The notes: generated by a model not told the origin, from the sequence alone. Positions 23,101-35,121 are shown, numbered from the stretch's first letter. The stretch: 64,000 nt of DNA from Haematococcus lacustris (GCA_030144725.1 JASKMD010000014.1:4195870-4259869), one strand, 5' to 3'. A program made the numbers and translations.

Positions 23101-25761
23101 TGCAGGCCAGGCTGGACGCGTTGCGGCAGGAGGTGGAGGCGGTGAGTGGGAAGCTGTGGGTGGCAGTGGTGCATGTGTGGGGTGCAGGGGACTGCTGGGA
23201 GGCTGGGTGGCAGGGAGGTGAGGTGGGGAAGGGCGGGAAGGAGCAGGGAGGAGAACAGTGTGGCAAGTGGTGGCAGGGGCTGCAGAGCTGTTGTGTAAAG
23301 GTGTGGGTGTGCGGGTGTGAATGGACCATGGTGATGTATGTTGCCCTTCTGACGGCCTAGGTTGCTGCACCTCCATCCCAGGGTTTTGTCAGGGGCCGGT
23401 GGCCGCAGCACCCTACAGCAGCAGCCCAGGCAGGAGCAGCGGCAGCAGGAGCAGTCGGCAGCGCAGGCAGCAGCTCACAGCAGCAGTGCAGGCAGGAGCA
23501 GGCAGCAGCTCACCGCAGCAGTGCAGGCAGGCAGGGTGGGACCATGTATTGCTTGGCTGGCGGACTCGCGGTGCAGGTCCTGGCCCTGAGCCTGCAGCTG
23601 TGTGGTGCGGGGGCCCCTGCCCTGCTCATCCGCCACACAGCCCACTGCCTGGGCTGGCTGCTGGAGGGCCAGGCGGCAAGCGTGGATGCCTTGCTGCAGG
23701 CAGCTGGGCCGGGCCAGGCAAGGCTGCTGGGGCCAGAAGGTGGGTGGGGCAGGTGGCTGGACAGCCCGGTGGCCTCGCTGGCAGCAAGCCTGGGGACCAG
23801 AGCCGAAGCCTGAGCATGTATCTGAGCCTGAGCCTGAGCCTGAGTCGTGTCTACTTCTGGGTCGTTGGAGCACTGGAAGCATGGCACTTCAATGCCTGCC
23901 TACAGCCTCTGGCCCTTCACTGCCTTGACTGATTGCCTGTACTGCCCATGCCTGCCGGCTCTGCCAACATGCACAACCCGCCCTGCACAGCAACGTTCTC
24001 TGACCCTACCCTGCTGCTGCTGCTGCTGCTGCTGCATTCCAAGCGGGTGGCAAGTTGCACACCGCTGCTGACATGGCACTGCCCCCAGACCCTAGCAAGT
24101 GCGCCCAGACCTGACACAGCGAGGACCTCTCCCGGCAACAACCCTGGCCCCTGGCTATACAACCCTCTGACCTGATACCTGATACCAGCTGCCCCCTCCC
24201 TGACCGCACAGCAGCTGCCTCCCTCTCAACAAGCCATCAGCTGATCTCCTCCCGACCTGGCAGCGGGTGCACTCCTTCCTGGTTCTGCCCTGTCTCTGTG
24301 CAGTGTGCAACACGCTGCGTCTTGTGGCCACCTCTGCCCTGGCAGTAGCTCAGGCGGCAGCAAGCTGCCTAACACAACAGCAAACCCACCTAGCTCCACA
24401 CCTCCCACCTGACACGCGCAGCATCTGCCCCCCTCAATCAGCCACCCACCTTGTCCGGGTCAGCAGCAGACGGGCCTTCCAGTCTCCCCGCTCTAGAGGC
24501 TTGCATGGCCCCTGCCCTGCGCCTCCTCGCCACCCTGCTGGCCTGCAGCAAGATTCATGCTGCTGCCACAACCACAAGCACAAGCAATGGCAGCAATGGG
24601 GGTGGTGGAGGTGGGGGCCGAGCAGACAGCCCCATCCTCCCGCGCTCAGTCCTAGCAGCCCTGGCAGCAGGGCCACTAGGCAGTGCCCTGCAGGCCAGCC
24701 CCAGTGCCCGGCCCCACGCCATCCCCCTCATCGTCGCCTGCGCCGCCCTGCTTGACCCCACACCGGTCAGCCTGGTGCACGACATGCTGCACACCTGCCT
24801 GGAGGAGCAGGGAGTCGAACCCGTGACCTCTGAGCCCGGCCTGGTCGGGTCAGCTAGCAGGGGACACTGGGCACTGCAGCATGAGGCGCTGGCTGCGGTG
24901 GCCGGCTGCTTGAGGGAAGCACGCAGCCGCGCCCTGGCTACTCAGCTCATGCTGCCCTGCATGATGCCCAGCCAGCAGCAACAGCAGGGCCGCCAGGGCA
25001 CCAGCTTGCCTAACCTGTTTCAGACGTACGGCCGACAGCAGCTGGTGGGAGAGGGTGCGGGCCTTGTGTCACCTGCCCAGCTGCAGCAGCAGGCACACGA
25101 GGAGCAGCAGCTGGCACGGCTGCTACCCTCCAGCTGTCAGGGCAGACAAGGGGGCAGTGAGCAGCAAACTGCAGTCGCAGGAATAGCGGACAACCTGGCA
25201 CTATGTCTAGGCCAAATTCAGCAGGCTGTGGTCGCTTTCAGTAGTGAAGCAGCCGCCAGCAGGGGTCAGCAAGCGAAGCACAAGCGGCCGTGGGAGCCGG
25301 CTGGGGACGACGGTCCCGGCCAGCACACCGGAACGGCGGGCCTTCGAGCTTGGGGTTCCGGTAACGCGGGCATTGAGGACCACCATCCGCACGCGGATGC
25401 TAGCGGCGAGGCGGGGCAGAACGGGCGGAACGGCAGCGGGGCGAGCGGCCAGCTTAACAAACTTGCGGCAGCGGGGGCGACGCAGGTGACTGCGGTACGC
25501 AAACAGCTGGACATCCTACAATCGGTGGTTTCAAGCTTGTTATCCCCTGCGTCTGGGAGCAGCTCTGGGCACGATACTGCGATGGGCCAAGGCTGCGGTC
25601 AGGGCATTGGCAGTCTTGTGGCCGTGACGAACAGCAAGAATGCAGCGGATGCCGCTCGCGCACGGTCGATAGCAGCGTCCCTGGGAGGGGATATTTCCAG
25701 CCTGGCCGCTATGGCGCGGAGTTTAGCGCAGGTTTTGCAAGCATTCTCCAAAGCTGCATAG
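17182..25761 (+). CDS. Large helical-repeat (ARM/HEAT-like) protein, possibly FLIP/FIRRM-type
   Basis: A multi-exon gene from ATG 17182 to TAG 25759-25761. Supported exons: 17182-17304, 17379-17668, 18085-18197, 18221 to about 18326, about 18495-18603, 19240-19339, 19680-19774, 20094-20531, 20859-21218, 21712-22374, 23577-23739 and a long final exon ending 25761. The phases that can be checked agree; pieces near 18.7-19.2, 22.8-23.5 and 24.2 kb are unresolved. The product is mostly Leu/Ala-rich amphipathic helices with low-complexity inserts and no catalytic motif. The segment LGWKNLTDLLCRK, then CLDILLSELAVFAANP and VLHFWQSN, reminds me of the plant FLIP / animal FIRRM (DUF4487) proteins that partner FIGNL1 in recombination. 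That is a weak match from memory; function is otherwise unknown. It is divergent from the P450 gene. Confidence 0.6.
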
Positions 25762-26198
25762 GCATCCAGGACAGCCAGGTACATATACATAAACACGAGC
25801 CCCGAGGTTTCGCAGGTTGTTCCTCTCACACTGTGAAAGATGCATGCGCCCATGCGCTCAGTCAGCATAGAGCCATGCTGCACCATTTTTGATTTCATGA
25901 TACACGCACGGTTCCAAGTGCGTTCGCTCCAGCCACACCATCCATATAGAACACCTCCCAACGGCATCAGCCATCACTCTGTACAAAGTAGCCCCTTGAT
26001 GTCCACCGTAAACAAAATGTGTCGGCGAATCATCCTGGTCAGCCTTTGGGCCGTCTAACCGCGAGCCTATGTAGCTGCTCTTCTCTTTCTAGTTGGTTTA
26101 CACCGCTTCAACCATCCAGCCAGTGCGCTGCGCCGCCGCCGCCGTGCCGCCGCCCTTCCCCGTGTTGACGCCATCGAGGGTCCCGCTCCCTGGGTCCA
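25762..26198. other. Convergent intergenic region
   Basis: Two genes end towards each other here (plus-strand gene at 25761, minus-strand gene at 26199). I see no further gene. TGTAA polyadenylation signals of algal type are not obvious. Confidence 0.5.
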
Positions 26199-29100
26199 TC
26201 ACCCACCCCTGCCGCCTGCCACATAATGCACTGACGGCCGAGCGCCCCCCGTAGGCTGAGGGGTGGGCGGGGTGTACGCCAACACCACCGGCTCACCAGC
26301 GCCCTCCTCCCCAGCCCGCCCCGCCATGGCCCCTGGCTCCAGTGGTGTGGCTGACTGTGTGGGAGTGGCCGGCCTGAAGGGCACCTGGTGGGTCAGGATG
26401 GCGTCAGGGTCCAGGACCACCCCGGCGCCCTGATGACCCTGCTGGCCCTGCAGCCCCCTGCCACTGCCTGGGTAGGCGCTGCCGCTCCCCTCCTGCCTGT
26501 ACAGTGCCCCTGCCTGCACGTGGGCTGGGTCCCCTGACTGCTGGCCTTGCGCCCCAGGCCACATCCCACTGTTGCCTGAATAAGCGCCCACTGTTGCCTG
26601 TCCTGGCCCGTACATGTACTCGGATGAAGAGGAGTAGGGTAGAGGGCCTGGCTTGCTGTCTGGGAAGAGAGGCTTGTGGGGCTTGCCTAGGGGCTGGCTG
26701 CTGCTGCCCAGCTCGACCTCATGCTGCCCCTGCGGTGGCAGCAGTGGCCAGGCTGTAGTGCCTGGGGTGGGGTGCACACAGGTACAGTGGCTGCAGTGTG
26801 GTGAACTTCTACACTGGCTCAGTGTCAGCAGACACACAGAAGCAAAGGCCCCTCCTCTGAGGAAACAGCTTATCAGCATGCGTGCATGCAAGCAAATGAA
26901 GTTGTACACTACAGCACACATTAGGCTTGCATGCACCATAGAACATTACAGCATGTGATGATGCCACTGTTACCCAGTCATGACCCACCCACCCACCCAC
27001 CCACCTTCATATGTGTTCCACCCAAATGGGCATACACCCCCTTTCCTGGCTGACTGTCTTTCAGCCCGACATAACCTCCTGATGGTGGGGGCACTGCATG
27101 CCCAAAGGCAGGCGGCATCTCCTCCTCTTCTGCGCAGCGTATAGTCACAGGGTTAGGTTAGGGTCAGGGTGGAGTTTTCGCAGAGGTGTTTTGCCACAGG
27201 TGAAAAGCTGGGGCGGGGCAGGGCGGGGCGGGGTGGGGCGGGGCGAGGCGGGGAGGGCGGGGCGGGCGGGGCAGGGCGGTCCGGGGCGGGGCGGGGTCTC
27301 ACCAATGTCCTGCAGAGTGTAAAGCTCGTCCTCTACTTCTGGCGGCAAGGCTGGTCCAGAGGAGAAGGCAGCCGCCCCTAGCCTGACCTGGACCTCGGGC
27401 CACCGGGGAGCAGTCACAGACAAGGGCCGGGGCGGAGGCCTGGGCAGGCGCTGCCAGGCTGACCGCAGGCGCTGCACCAAGCGCTGGACCTGGGCAGCAG
27501 GCCGTGCAGAGAGCAAGCTCAGGTTCCTATGGAAAACATCAGCCTAGGTACATCAGGCCAGAGCAAATCCCCCCACCTTGCAATCAGGCACATCACATCA
27601 CACGCTGCATGGCATCAAGACTGCAGGGGTTGAGGTGAGGGGTTTAGGGGCAGTGGGCAGCGCAGCCACCCACAGGGGACCCCAAGGGCTGCGGGGTGCA
27701 CTAAGGGAGTCACTCTAGCAGCCTTGCCAGCGAGCCTCCCGCCTAGAGCTCACCAGCGTGTTGTGAGCCTTGGGCGCCGCCTGGAGGGGAGAAGACTGAA
27801 GCTGGCCGGTCAGCACTGGCTGGTAGGCAGCTGCCCGGCGGGTGCGGGCCCAGGAGCCGGCCCTGGCTGCCCGGCTCGCCCTTACCACAGCCAGCACCAG
27901 CAGGGCCAGGCCGCCGCTGCTGCCTATGGCGATGCCGGCAATCGCCCCTCCTGTGGATCGTGGTGGGCAGGAGGGGCTCAGGTGGGCAGGTGGGCGGTGA
28001 GAAGTCCTGGGGTGTTGGGACCAGCACTGGGGAGAGGAGGGGCAGGTCAGGGGGCAGGGAGGTCCAGGGAGGTGGGTAGGGCCGGGAGCTAACCTGCCTG
28101 CTGACATGGGTGCTGAAGAAGAGGGCTTGGGAGAGAGCATGGCCAGCAGGTCAGCAGGCAGAGGTTGAGCTAGCCCAGCCTGGCCAGTGCAGTGCTGTGG
28201 GCTGCAAAGGGCACTAACTGCGCTGTCTCACCAACTTCTGGCCTGTGTAGGGCATACCAGGTCAGCCAAGCAGCTGCGCATCTGTCCCTGACACATCTAG
28301 GTTGACCCGGTAACTCAGCCAGCAGCGAACAGTCAACAGCTGACCACACAGCCTGCTTCTACATATTCATCACCACTGTGACAAGCGACCCACTACCAGC
28401 TTGCCAGCAGTGCTACCAAGTGCCAGCCAGCTGCAGTGAGGCCACATCCCCTGACCACCCTGTGTGCTGTCACCTGACAGGGCTCGGCTTGACTGTCCTC
28501 CTGCCTCATCATTGACCTCGGTGCCCGCTGCAGCCGCCGCCACTCTCTCCGCCTCATCCCTCACCCCTTCCCCTCCCCCGCTTCCCCCCTCCCCTCCACT
28601 ACTGCTGCTGGCGCTGGCACTGGCACTGGCACTGGCGCTGCCCCCACGCCCATCAGCGCTGGCCTGAGCCTGAGCTTGGGCTGCTGCAGCGGCCTGTGTG
28701 CTGCCAGCGTCAGGCTGAGCTGCTGGCAGCATGGAGGGTGGGAAAGGGGCGGGGAAGGGGGCCGGGGAGGGGGAGGGGGAGGGAGAGGGGGGCGGCAGTT
28801 GCGGGGGTGGAGCCACCAGGCAGGTGAGGGAGAGGCCTGGCGGCAGGGGCTGCAGCGTGTCAGGCGGGGCCTCAGGGTCCTGGGCTAGCCAGGAGGAGGA
28901 GTCAGAGGAGGTGCAGCCGGGGCTGGGGCTGCCGTCAAGGCAATGACACAAGCCCATGACCCTCACACTCTCACAGGAGGACCCATAGGGAAGCTGCAGG
29001 GGAGCACACAGGGGCAGGGGAGGGGGAGGCCAAGGCCAGGGTGGTCAAGGCGTCAGCACAGCCCAAGGTTCAAACTATGTTGGCATGATGGATAGTTAGG

Positions 29101-30733
29101 CCAGGGCAGCAGGAGGGGAGAAATCGAAAGGTATGTGCAGGGGACGAGGGGTGAAATGAGAGGTTGAAGGTGTGTGCAAGAATGCAGGGGCTGGATGGGG
29201 CTTGGTGGCCTTGCTAGGAAGCAGCGAAGGGAGGGGTTTTGGGGGGCAGAGGTAGAGGGTACAGAGAGGGTACAAAAGTCTCCAAGTCTACCAGGTAGAG
29301 GGTAGGAAAAGTAGGCATGCATGTGACTGTGAGCCTATATTCTGGCCAACTTGATGACCGCCTCTTCCTATTACTATTCCTTCTCTGGCTCTTGAGGAGA
29401 ATGTGTACCCAGACAAGTCCAAAGCTTGGCGTGGGTGGCAGCAGTGAGGGGGCAGAGGGCAGGGGTGGGGCCCAAGTCAGGTCTCACCAGTGGCTGGGAG
29501 TAAAAGGGGAACACAGCCGTGCCGCCATGCGCCAAGTTTGTGAAGTAGACGTCGCTCTTGCTGGTGTTGGGGCCACCCAGGTAGCGCTGCTGGGGTACAC
29601 GGCAGTCTGCAGGGCGGGGGAGCACTGCTCTGCTCTGCTCTGCTCTGCTCTGCTCTGCTCTGCTCTGCTCTGCTCTGGTCTGGTCTGGTCTGGTCTGGTC
29701 TGGTCTGGTCTGGTCTGGTCTGGTCTGGTCTGGTCTGGTCTGGTCTGGTCTGGTCTGGTCTGGTCTGGTCTGGTCTGGTCTGCACTGGGCTCTTAAGTGG
29801 AGGGAGTTTTTAGTGGCACATACATATTGTCAATGTGGTCATTCATACACGACTGGTGTTAGTATTAGCAGCACCGTCAGTCAAGCTACCTACCCACCTG
29901 CTCTGTCCTCAATGCAATCCAGGAGCTGACAGCACAGCAGCTGGGGCCGGCGCAGGCAGCATGTCTCCTGCTTGCACAGCGGGCACAGCTGCGGCAGGTT
30001 TGAACACCACCTGCTCTCCACTTCCTCGTACCCAGCCCCGCCATCGCAGCCGCTGTTGTCGCAGCCGTTGTCGTAGCACTGCTGGCGGTCAATCACCATC
30101 TCCTGCCTGCAGGCGCGGGGCAGCACCTGGGAGGGTGTGGGGGGATAGGAGGCTGTGGCCCAGGCTACTGTCCTGAGAAGGCTTATTGATGCTGCAGCTG
30201 ATGCTGGGACTGGGTCTGGGTCTGGGACTGGTCCTGGTCCTGGCCCTGGCCCTGGCCCTGGCCCTGGCCCTGGGTCTGGGTCTGGGACTGGGTCTGGGTC
30301 TGGGTCTGGGTCTGGGTCTGGGTCTGGGTCTGGGGTTGTTGTGATGCTAGGGCTGTCGAACTGTAGCTTTCGCCAGAGCCCCTTGCAGTGGAGTTTCCAA
30401 GGGTGCTGCTGATCGCCTCTAGGGTTTGTCTGGTTCGGCGCAGTTGCCTGCGTGCTGGCTGTCTTGCCTGGTAGCGATCTCTGAGACGCCATCCGCGCCT
30501 GCTGTGCAATTGTCCCAGCGCAGCGTGCAAACCGTGCTGAGACAGCGGTGAGAATTGACGTCGCATTCCGCTGTGCAGTTCGCGTGTCGAACCCACGTCA
30601 AGGCAGCGGCAAGCTGGGGCGCGGCCAAGAAAAGCACGCACACGAACACCGAGGCTCGTCGCTTGGACACTTTCCACAGACTGCACATATCTTGACACAG
30701 TAACCGTGGCAAACAGGCTTTGGTGATATTCAC
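26199..30733 (-). CDS. Predicted type I membrane protein with Cys-rich ectodomain
   Basis: Start at 30733, with a basic segment and a hydrophobic signal (ASVFVCVLFLAAPQLAAA) near residues 28-46. A Cys-rich stretch follows (ANCTAECDVNSHRC...). Further exons: about 30120-29898 (at least 14 Cys, CYDNGCDNSGCDGG, LCPLCKQETCC), 29606-29488 (YLGGPNTSKSDVYFTNLAHG), about 28960-28470 (CHCLDG start, then Pro/Ser/Ala low complexity), 27950-27754 (a single membrane span, AIAGIAIGSSGGLALLVLAV, then basic residues), 27536-27303, 27129-27005 and 26761-26199 (disordered Gly/Pro/Gln tail). The order signal, Cys-rich region, span, basic stop-transfer and disordered tail argues for a cell-surface protein. I recognise no family. 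First-exon end and stop are approximate. Confidence 0.6.
29632..29781. repeat. Pentanucleotide array (TCTGC)n/(TCTGG)n
   Basis: About 9 units of CTCTG followed by about 20 units of GTCTG, with a clean switch between the two variants, in an intron of the minus-strand membrane-protein gene. Confidence 0.9.
30196..30343. repeat. Hexanucleotide array of CTGGGT/CTGGCC type
   Basis: Degenerate six-base units (TCTGGG, CCTGGC, TCTGGG in blocks) lie in an intron of the minus-strand membrane-protein gene. The repeated Asp-Pro and Gly-Pro reading frames here are repeat artefacts. Confidence 0.85.
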
Positions 30734-31480
30734 CCATTCCGTGCAAGGCTGTTTTTACATGATCGGGCATGAAGAGTTGGCATGAAGAGGCTGGTTGGCA
30801 TTAGGGCGCGACCGGACCTTGTTAAGGTTAATAGTCTTAACACAACCTTAACACAGCCGCCTGGCCCCGCCCGGCTCTCTTTCTGCCCCGCTCTTGTTGT
30901 GATGGATGGAGAAGCAGCGAATGGTTGGGATGCCGACGAGAGCGAGAGCTTAAGCGTTCTGTTTCGTAAATGCCAAGGGTTTGTTAAGGTTTTTGTTAAG
31001 GTTTTGTTAAGGTAGTTAAAGGTCCAAAACATCAGGCTGTTAATATTAACAGTCGTGCCCTAGTTGGCATACACGCGTCGAAATGTGTGTTGAGCTCCTT
31101 GTGCTGCATTTCTTTTTTTATAGGTAGCTAAAGGCATCTCATCACCAAGCTAGAGCTGGTCTTTGGAGGGAACGTGCCACCGGTGTGAGCTTGTTGTCAT
31201 CAAGGGAGCGATCAAGGACGCTGCAATAAAAACCATCCAATTTTAGATTACCCACAGACAACACCATGTTGACTATGGTAGTTGAACTGCAGCTCTGCGT
31301 CCTGATGTAGTGAGCGAACACTGCAGCCAGGCTCCAAGGCCAATGCACTGCATCTCAACGGGAGGGAGGATGCAACATTGGCCTCAGGGTAAGGGCCCTA
31401 AATGCCCAGCCAGCAGCCTTGCAAATGAATATTCAGGTTTCACACGCGTGCCAGTCGGTTGCATGGCTGACAATGAATAG
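30734..31480. other. Upstream region of the membrane-protein gene
   Basis: No gene recognised. It holds repeated GTTAAGGTT-like words at 30817-30855 and 30980-31015, the latter as a short tandem (TTTGTTAAGGT). The 5' leader and promoter of the minus-strand gene starting at 30733 should be here. Confidence 0.4.
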
Positions 31481-32042
31481 TACTTTACATGGTTGTTAAT
31501 TGCTGGGTGTACCCGCAGTCAGGAGCTCCCAATTGCCTGTAAATCACACTCCTGTTATCGGAAACCTGCATCTCTGCAGCCACCCAGAGCTAGACAGACA
31601 AGACTCTTAGCTACACCGTCACAGCTCCCATCAAGGCCACAGTCCCACCATGTACCCATCATGCAAAGAGCAATGCATGCCAGCTTCTACGAGCAATTGC
31701 ACCCAGCAAGCCAAGGACCCAAGCACACGCTAAGCTGGCTAGTGGTCCTTAAGGAGTCCAGTACTGTGGGCATCGTGGGTCTTGGGGTTGAGCGAGCTAA
31801 AGTGAACAATCCTACATTGAATTGGGCATGGCGCATGGCTCTCACAGGAACCTCACACCCAGCTCCTAGAAAGGCAACCTAGCATCAACAATGGGTCTTA
31901 AACAATAAAATTGTTCTGGAGTTCTGATCTGAGTCTTCTTGTGATGTTCAGTTCCTAAAATCTCCTGAACCTTATGAAGCATGTAGCACAGTGTGTGTCA
32001 GGTCATTATGATACAACACCCCACCCATGCAGGGCCACCTCT

Positions 32043-32190
32043 TCACCGTATGGGTGGGAGAACGTTGGCTTTAAAATTGGCGGCCCCCTGCCAGTTGCCG
32101 GGTGGGGAGTACCTGCGCATTGTACACAGCCATGGCAGTGGCCATGACAAAGTCGGTCATTATGTATTACCCGGGTACGGGTGCTTGTAT

Positions 32191-32237
<47 letters not shown>

Positions 32238-34181
32238 CCGCCCCCGCCCCCGCCCCCGCCCCCGCCCCCGCCCCCGCCCCCGCCCCCGCCCCCGCCCCCG
32301 CCCCCGCCCCCGCCCCCGCCCCCGCCCCCGCCCCCGCCCCCGCCCCCGCCCCCGCCCCCGCCCCCGCCCCCGCCCCCGCCCCCGCCCCCGCCCCCGCCCC
32401 CGCCCCCGCCCCCGCCCCCGCCCCCGCCCCCGCCCCCGCCCCCGCCCCCGCCCCCGCCCCCGCCCCCGCCCCCGCCCCCGCCCCCGCCCCCGCCCCCGCC
32501 CCCGCCCCCGCCCCCGCCCCCGCCCCCGCCCCCGCCCCCGCCCCCGCCCCCGCCCCCGCCCCCGCCCCCGCCCCCGCCCCCGCCCCCGCCATCTTCCAGC
32601 AGCTATGGCTATAGCTGTGTTGGCAAGCTACTACTTGTCACACTGTTGTTGAAGTGGCAGTGCCGGCTGCAAAGGAGGTGTTTGTGACCGCTGACCTGCA
32701 CACAAAGACGGGCTGAGAGTTGCACTTGTTTACTGAGGACGCGCAGCCCACCTGCTTGGTGTCTATCCATACCTGCAGCCAAGCAAACACACAACCCCTT
32801 ACAGCACTTTGTTTCCCCTCGGCAGCTCACAGCTATGCCAACAACCATCGCATGACAGCCTCCCTCACCTCCAGGGCCAGACTGCCTCACCACCAGCGCA
32901 GTGGGAGACTGTGCACTGTGCTCCATCATGCTGGGTTCATGTGAGCATGTAGGACACGGCCAAGGCTGCCAAGCCCCAGCCCCCAAGCACCACAGCCCAG
33001 TAGGTGCCTGGACAGGGGCTGCAATGTAGCGCTGACCATGCAGCGAACATTGGCGAGAGCAAGTGGCGCCCACTGGAGCTGTGCTGGTGGCCTGGCCTGC
33101 CTGAGCTGCTAGAGGGCTGTACGCCATTGTACACCACTGTACGCCATTTGTTGTGACGCGCTCTGCTGCACCGCACTGTAAGGTGTGGGGGCTGCAGTCA
33201 TCAAGGGTGCGACCGAGGATGCTAGAACATGTTTGTAGTAGCTGAGTGAGATTACCCACAGTTGGCCTGCTAGAGCAAGGAGCAGACGATGTAAGTTAGC
33301 CTGCTAGGGTAAGGAGCTGGGATACTAGCGGCTGGGAGACAATGTCTGTCATGCAAAAAAAAAAAAAAAAAAAAAACATAAAAACACCACCCTTAGCTAG
33401 GTCCTCATCGCTGAAAGGAGAGACGGGGTGGCCACTTCGTTGTTAAACTAAGCTTTCCATGCGAGGGAGAATTAAGAATACAAAAGACAGCCAGCAGGTA
33501 GCAGCCCCAGCCCAGGCCAAGTGCTCATGCATGCATGCAGCCTGTAGACCCCCCTGTAAGAAGAGTATCCCTGTAAGTATCCCCCTGTATGCCCTTTGGA
33601 GGTGCCCTTTGGAGGTGCCCTGTGGAGGTGCCCTGTGGAGGTGCCTTGTAGAGGTGCCCTGTGGAGGTGCGATAGTGAGTGATTGACGGGTATAAGTAGG
33701 TATGAGCAGGTATGAGCAGGTATGCGCCTAGTGGCGCAATGCCTCCGAGGAATGCGACCATGACCATGTGTGTGCCATGTATAAGCCATGTGCATGCCAT
33801 GAGCATGGGAACTCCACAGACAAAACACCGTTTTGTAGGGGCCCACACTGAGTGTTCCACTGCAATGAAGGCTCAAGGTTGAGGGCCAATGTGCTGAAAG
33901 GAGAGACGCAGAGGGGGCAAGACATGAAGCACAGCCAGCATGGTCACAGGTGCAGGTCAGCCATGCGCAGACCAGCCCATGTCTTGCTGATGATGGAGCC
34001 TGGCAATATAACTCCAGGCTCAGGGACTTGCGTGTTGCACATGGTTGTCAGGGTGAGGGCGGTAGCATCAGGGTCATGCACAGACAGCCACATCGGTTTT
34101 GCACCAATGGCAGATGTGACTGTGAAGCCTTAGCCGCAGCCTTCAGCCGCAGTGTGCATAGGCACAAGTGATGGCTATGCT

Positions 34182-34217
<36 letters not shown>

Positions 34218-35121
34218 AGCACTGACCATTTGTGTGAAGTGACCAGTGCTTGGTGAGTACCCAGGCGCCTTGTAGCTGTATTGCGCTTGCTCATTATACC
34301 TGAGGGGTGCACGTGACACAGCCATGCTCAGCAATACTATGGCAGAAGGCAGTGGCATCATCAGTGCTGCTGCACAACACATGTAGGGTGCTTGCGCTGG
34401 TGCATTGCTTGAGCTGCTTGAAGTTTGCGCTCAGCATGGTGACTGAGCTTACCATGCAAAGATAGCGTTAGTCCATGTGCCAAAGCCCATCGCAAGATTC
34501 TCCCCTTCGCCTGAATAGGCAACAGATGGCAGCCAAGGGGAGGCAAGGGTGAAGGGGAACAGACCTGCTGACTGGAGAGCATGCAGTGCGCACCTGCAGT
34601 ATAGGAGTGCTTGAATAAGCACTTTGTTGCAAGGCTGCAAGAGCATGCGCGGGAGTTACTCAAAAGCGTCCGTAACAAGTAAGCGAGCGCAAATACGACC
34701 CACTTGTTCGCCCAAGACTGCGCGCCGCTAATGAGGGACGCGCTGGACGTAAGCGGGGGAGCGCCGTGTACCCTCCGATAGCCGTTGTGTAGGGCCAGCA
34801 CGTCCGTTCCTGCGAGGTAACCCGCGAAGCTTGTGGTGTACACGCCGTCTTTACTATAGCATCGGCGCCCTGTCCCCGGTTTCACTGCCTGCGCCCGCCC
34901 GCCGCGTCGACCTACCATCTAGCTTTGGAGAGGGACCTGCAGTGTGGCAGCGTGCAGTTAGCGAACAGGTAGGGCAACGCGTGTCCCCGCAGTGGATGTC
35001 GCGGTTGATTTAAACCTGAAGCCCAATCCGGTATGCTGCGATCCTCAAACGCACCCGCTTGTACCAAGGCGAATAAGTAGGAGCAGAGAACCAAGCAAAC
35101 AGCAGGCCAAATGGGCGACAT
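32043..35121 (-). CDS. Secreted CAP/SCP (PR-1-like) protein, copy 1
   Basis: Seven exons: 35121-34916, 34853-34704, 34634-34594, 34510-34453, 34299-34227, 32772-32696 and 32112-32043. They total 675 nt in continuous phase, giving 224 aa. An N-terminal signal peptide (WPAVCLVLCSYLFALVQA) is followed by a short linker and a CAP domain. Visible CAP marks are LALHNGYR with the first His, a C.FKHS-type motif (CLFKHS), GEGENLAMG with the catalytic-pocket Glu, GHFTQMVW with the second His, and the YSPPGN C-terminal signature. The family is extracellular; its members bind lipids or act in wall and defence contexts, but no specific role can be read here. Intron 5 holds about 1.45 kb of inserted repeats and intron 6 a 400-bp hexamer array. 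Duplicate gene at 36578-38602. Confidence 0.9.
32191..32590. repeat. Hexanucleotide array (CGCGCC)n then (CGCCCC)n
   Basis: About eight CGCGCC-type units are followed by roughly 59 CGCCCC units, entirely within intron 6 of CAP copy 1. The opposite strand is GGGGCG, strongly G-quadruplex prone. The matching intron of copy 2 lacks the array. The Pro-Arg, Pro-Ala and poly-Pro frames are artefacts. Confidence 0.95.
32945..33115 (+). mobile_element. Fanzor/TnpB-like fragment, copy D (degenerate)
   Basis: Short, decayed copy of the family at 10717, 15838 and 45957. It retains GCCAAGGCTGCCAAGCC, a damaged version of the RuvC-III region with a TAG before it, and the WRPLELCWW segment (near 33060-33090). 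The conserved 3' tail of the other copies is missing. It lies antisense in intron 5 of CAP copy 1. Confidence 0.6.
33356..33376. repeat. Poly(A) tract
   Basis: A run of 21 A residues on the plus strand, followed by CATAAAAACACC. It may be the tail of a retroposed sequence, but I could not identify the source or a flanking duplication. Confidence 0.7.
33590..33900 (+). repeat. Dispersed repeat with short 13-bp minisatellite
   Basis: About six units of the GGAGGTGCCCTGT-type 13-mer (33598-33670) are followed by GAGCAGGTATG repeats, ATGCCTCCGAGGAA and the tail shared with 11735-11900. The order 13-mers, TATGAGCAGG repeats, GCCTCCGAGGAA, GAAGGCTCAAGGTTGAGGGC is the same as at 39546-40345, so these are two copies of one element. 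It sits in intron 5 of CAP copy 1. Confidence 0.8.
34183..34216. repeat. CAG trinucleotide run
   Basis: About eleven CAG units just inside intron 5 of CAP copy 1, at the same place as the longer CAG tract of copy 2 (37474-37623). Confidence 0.85.

Noticed and set aside
24805..24840. Minus-strand tRNA B box (GGTTCGACTCC)
   Set aside because: No matching stems; it lies in the long last exon of the helical-repeat gene.
32102..32687. Pro-Arg, Pro-Ala and poly-Pro proteins at the CGCCCC array
   Set aside because: Repeat artefact inside an intron of CAP copy 1; the paralogous intron lacks it.
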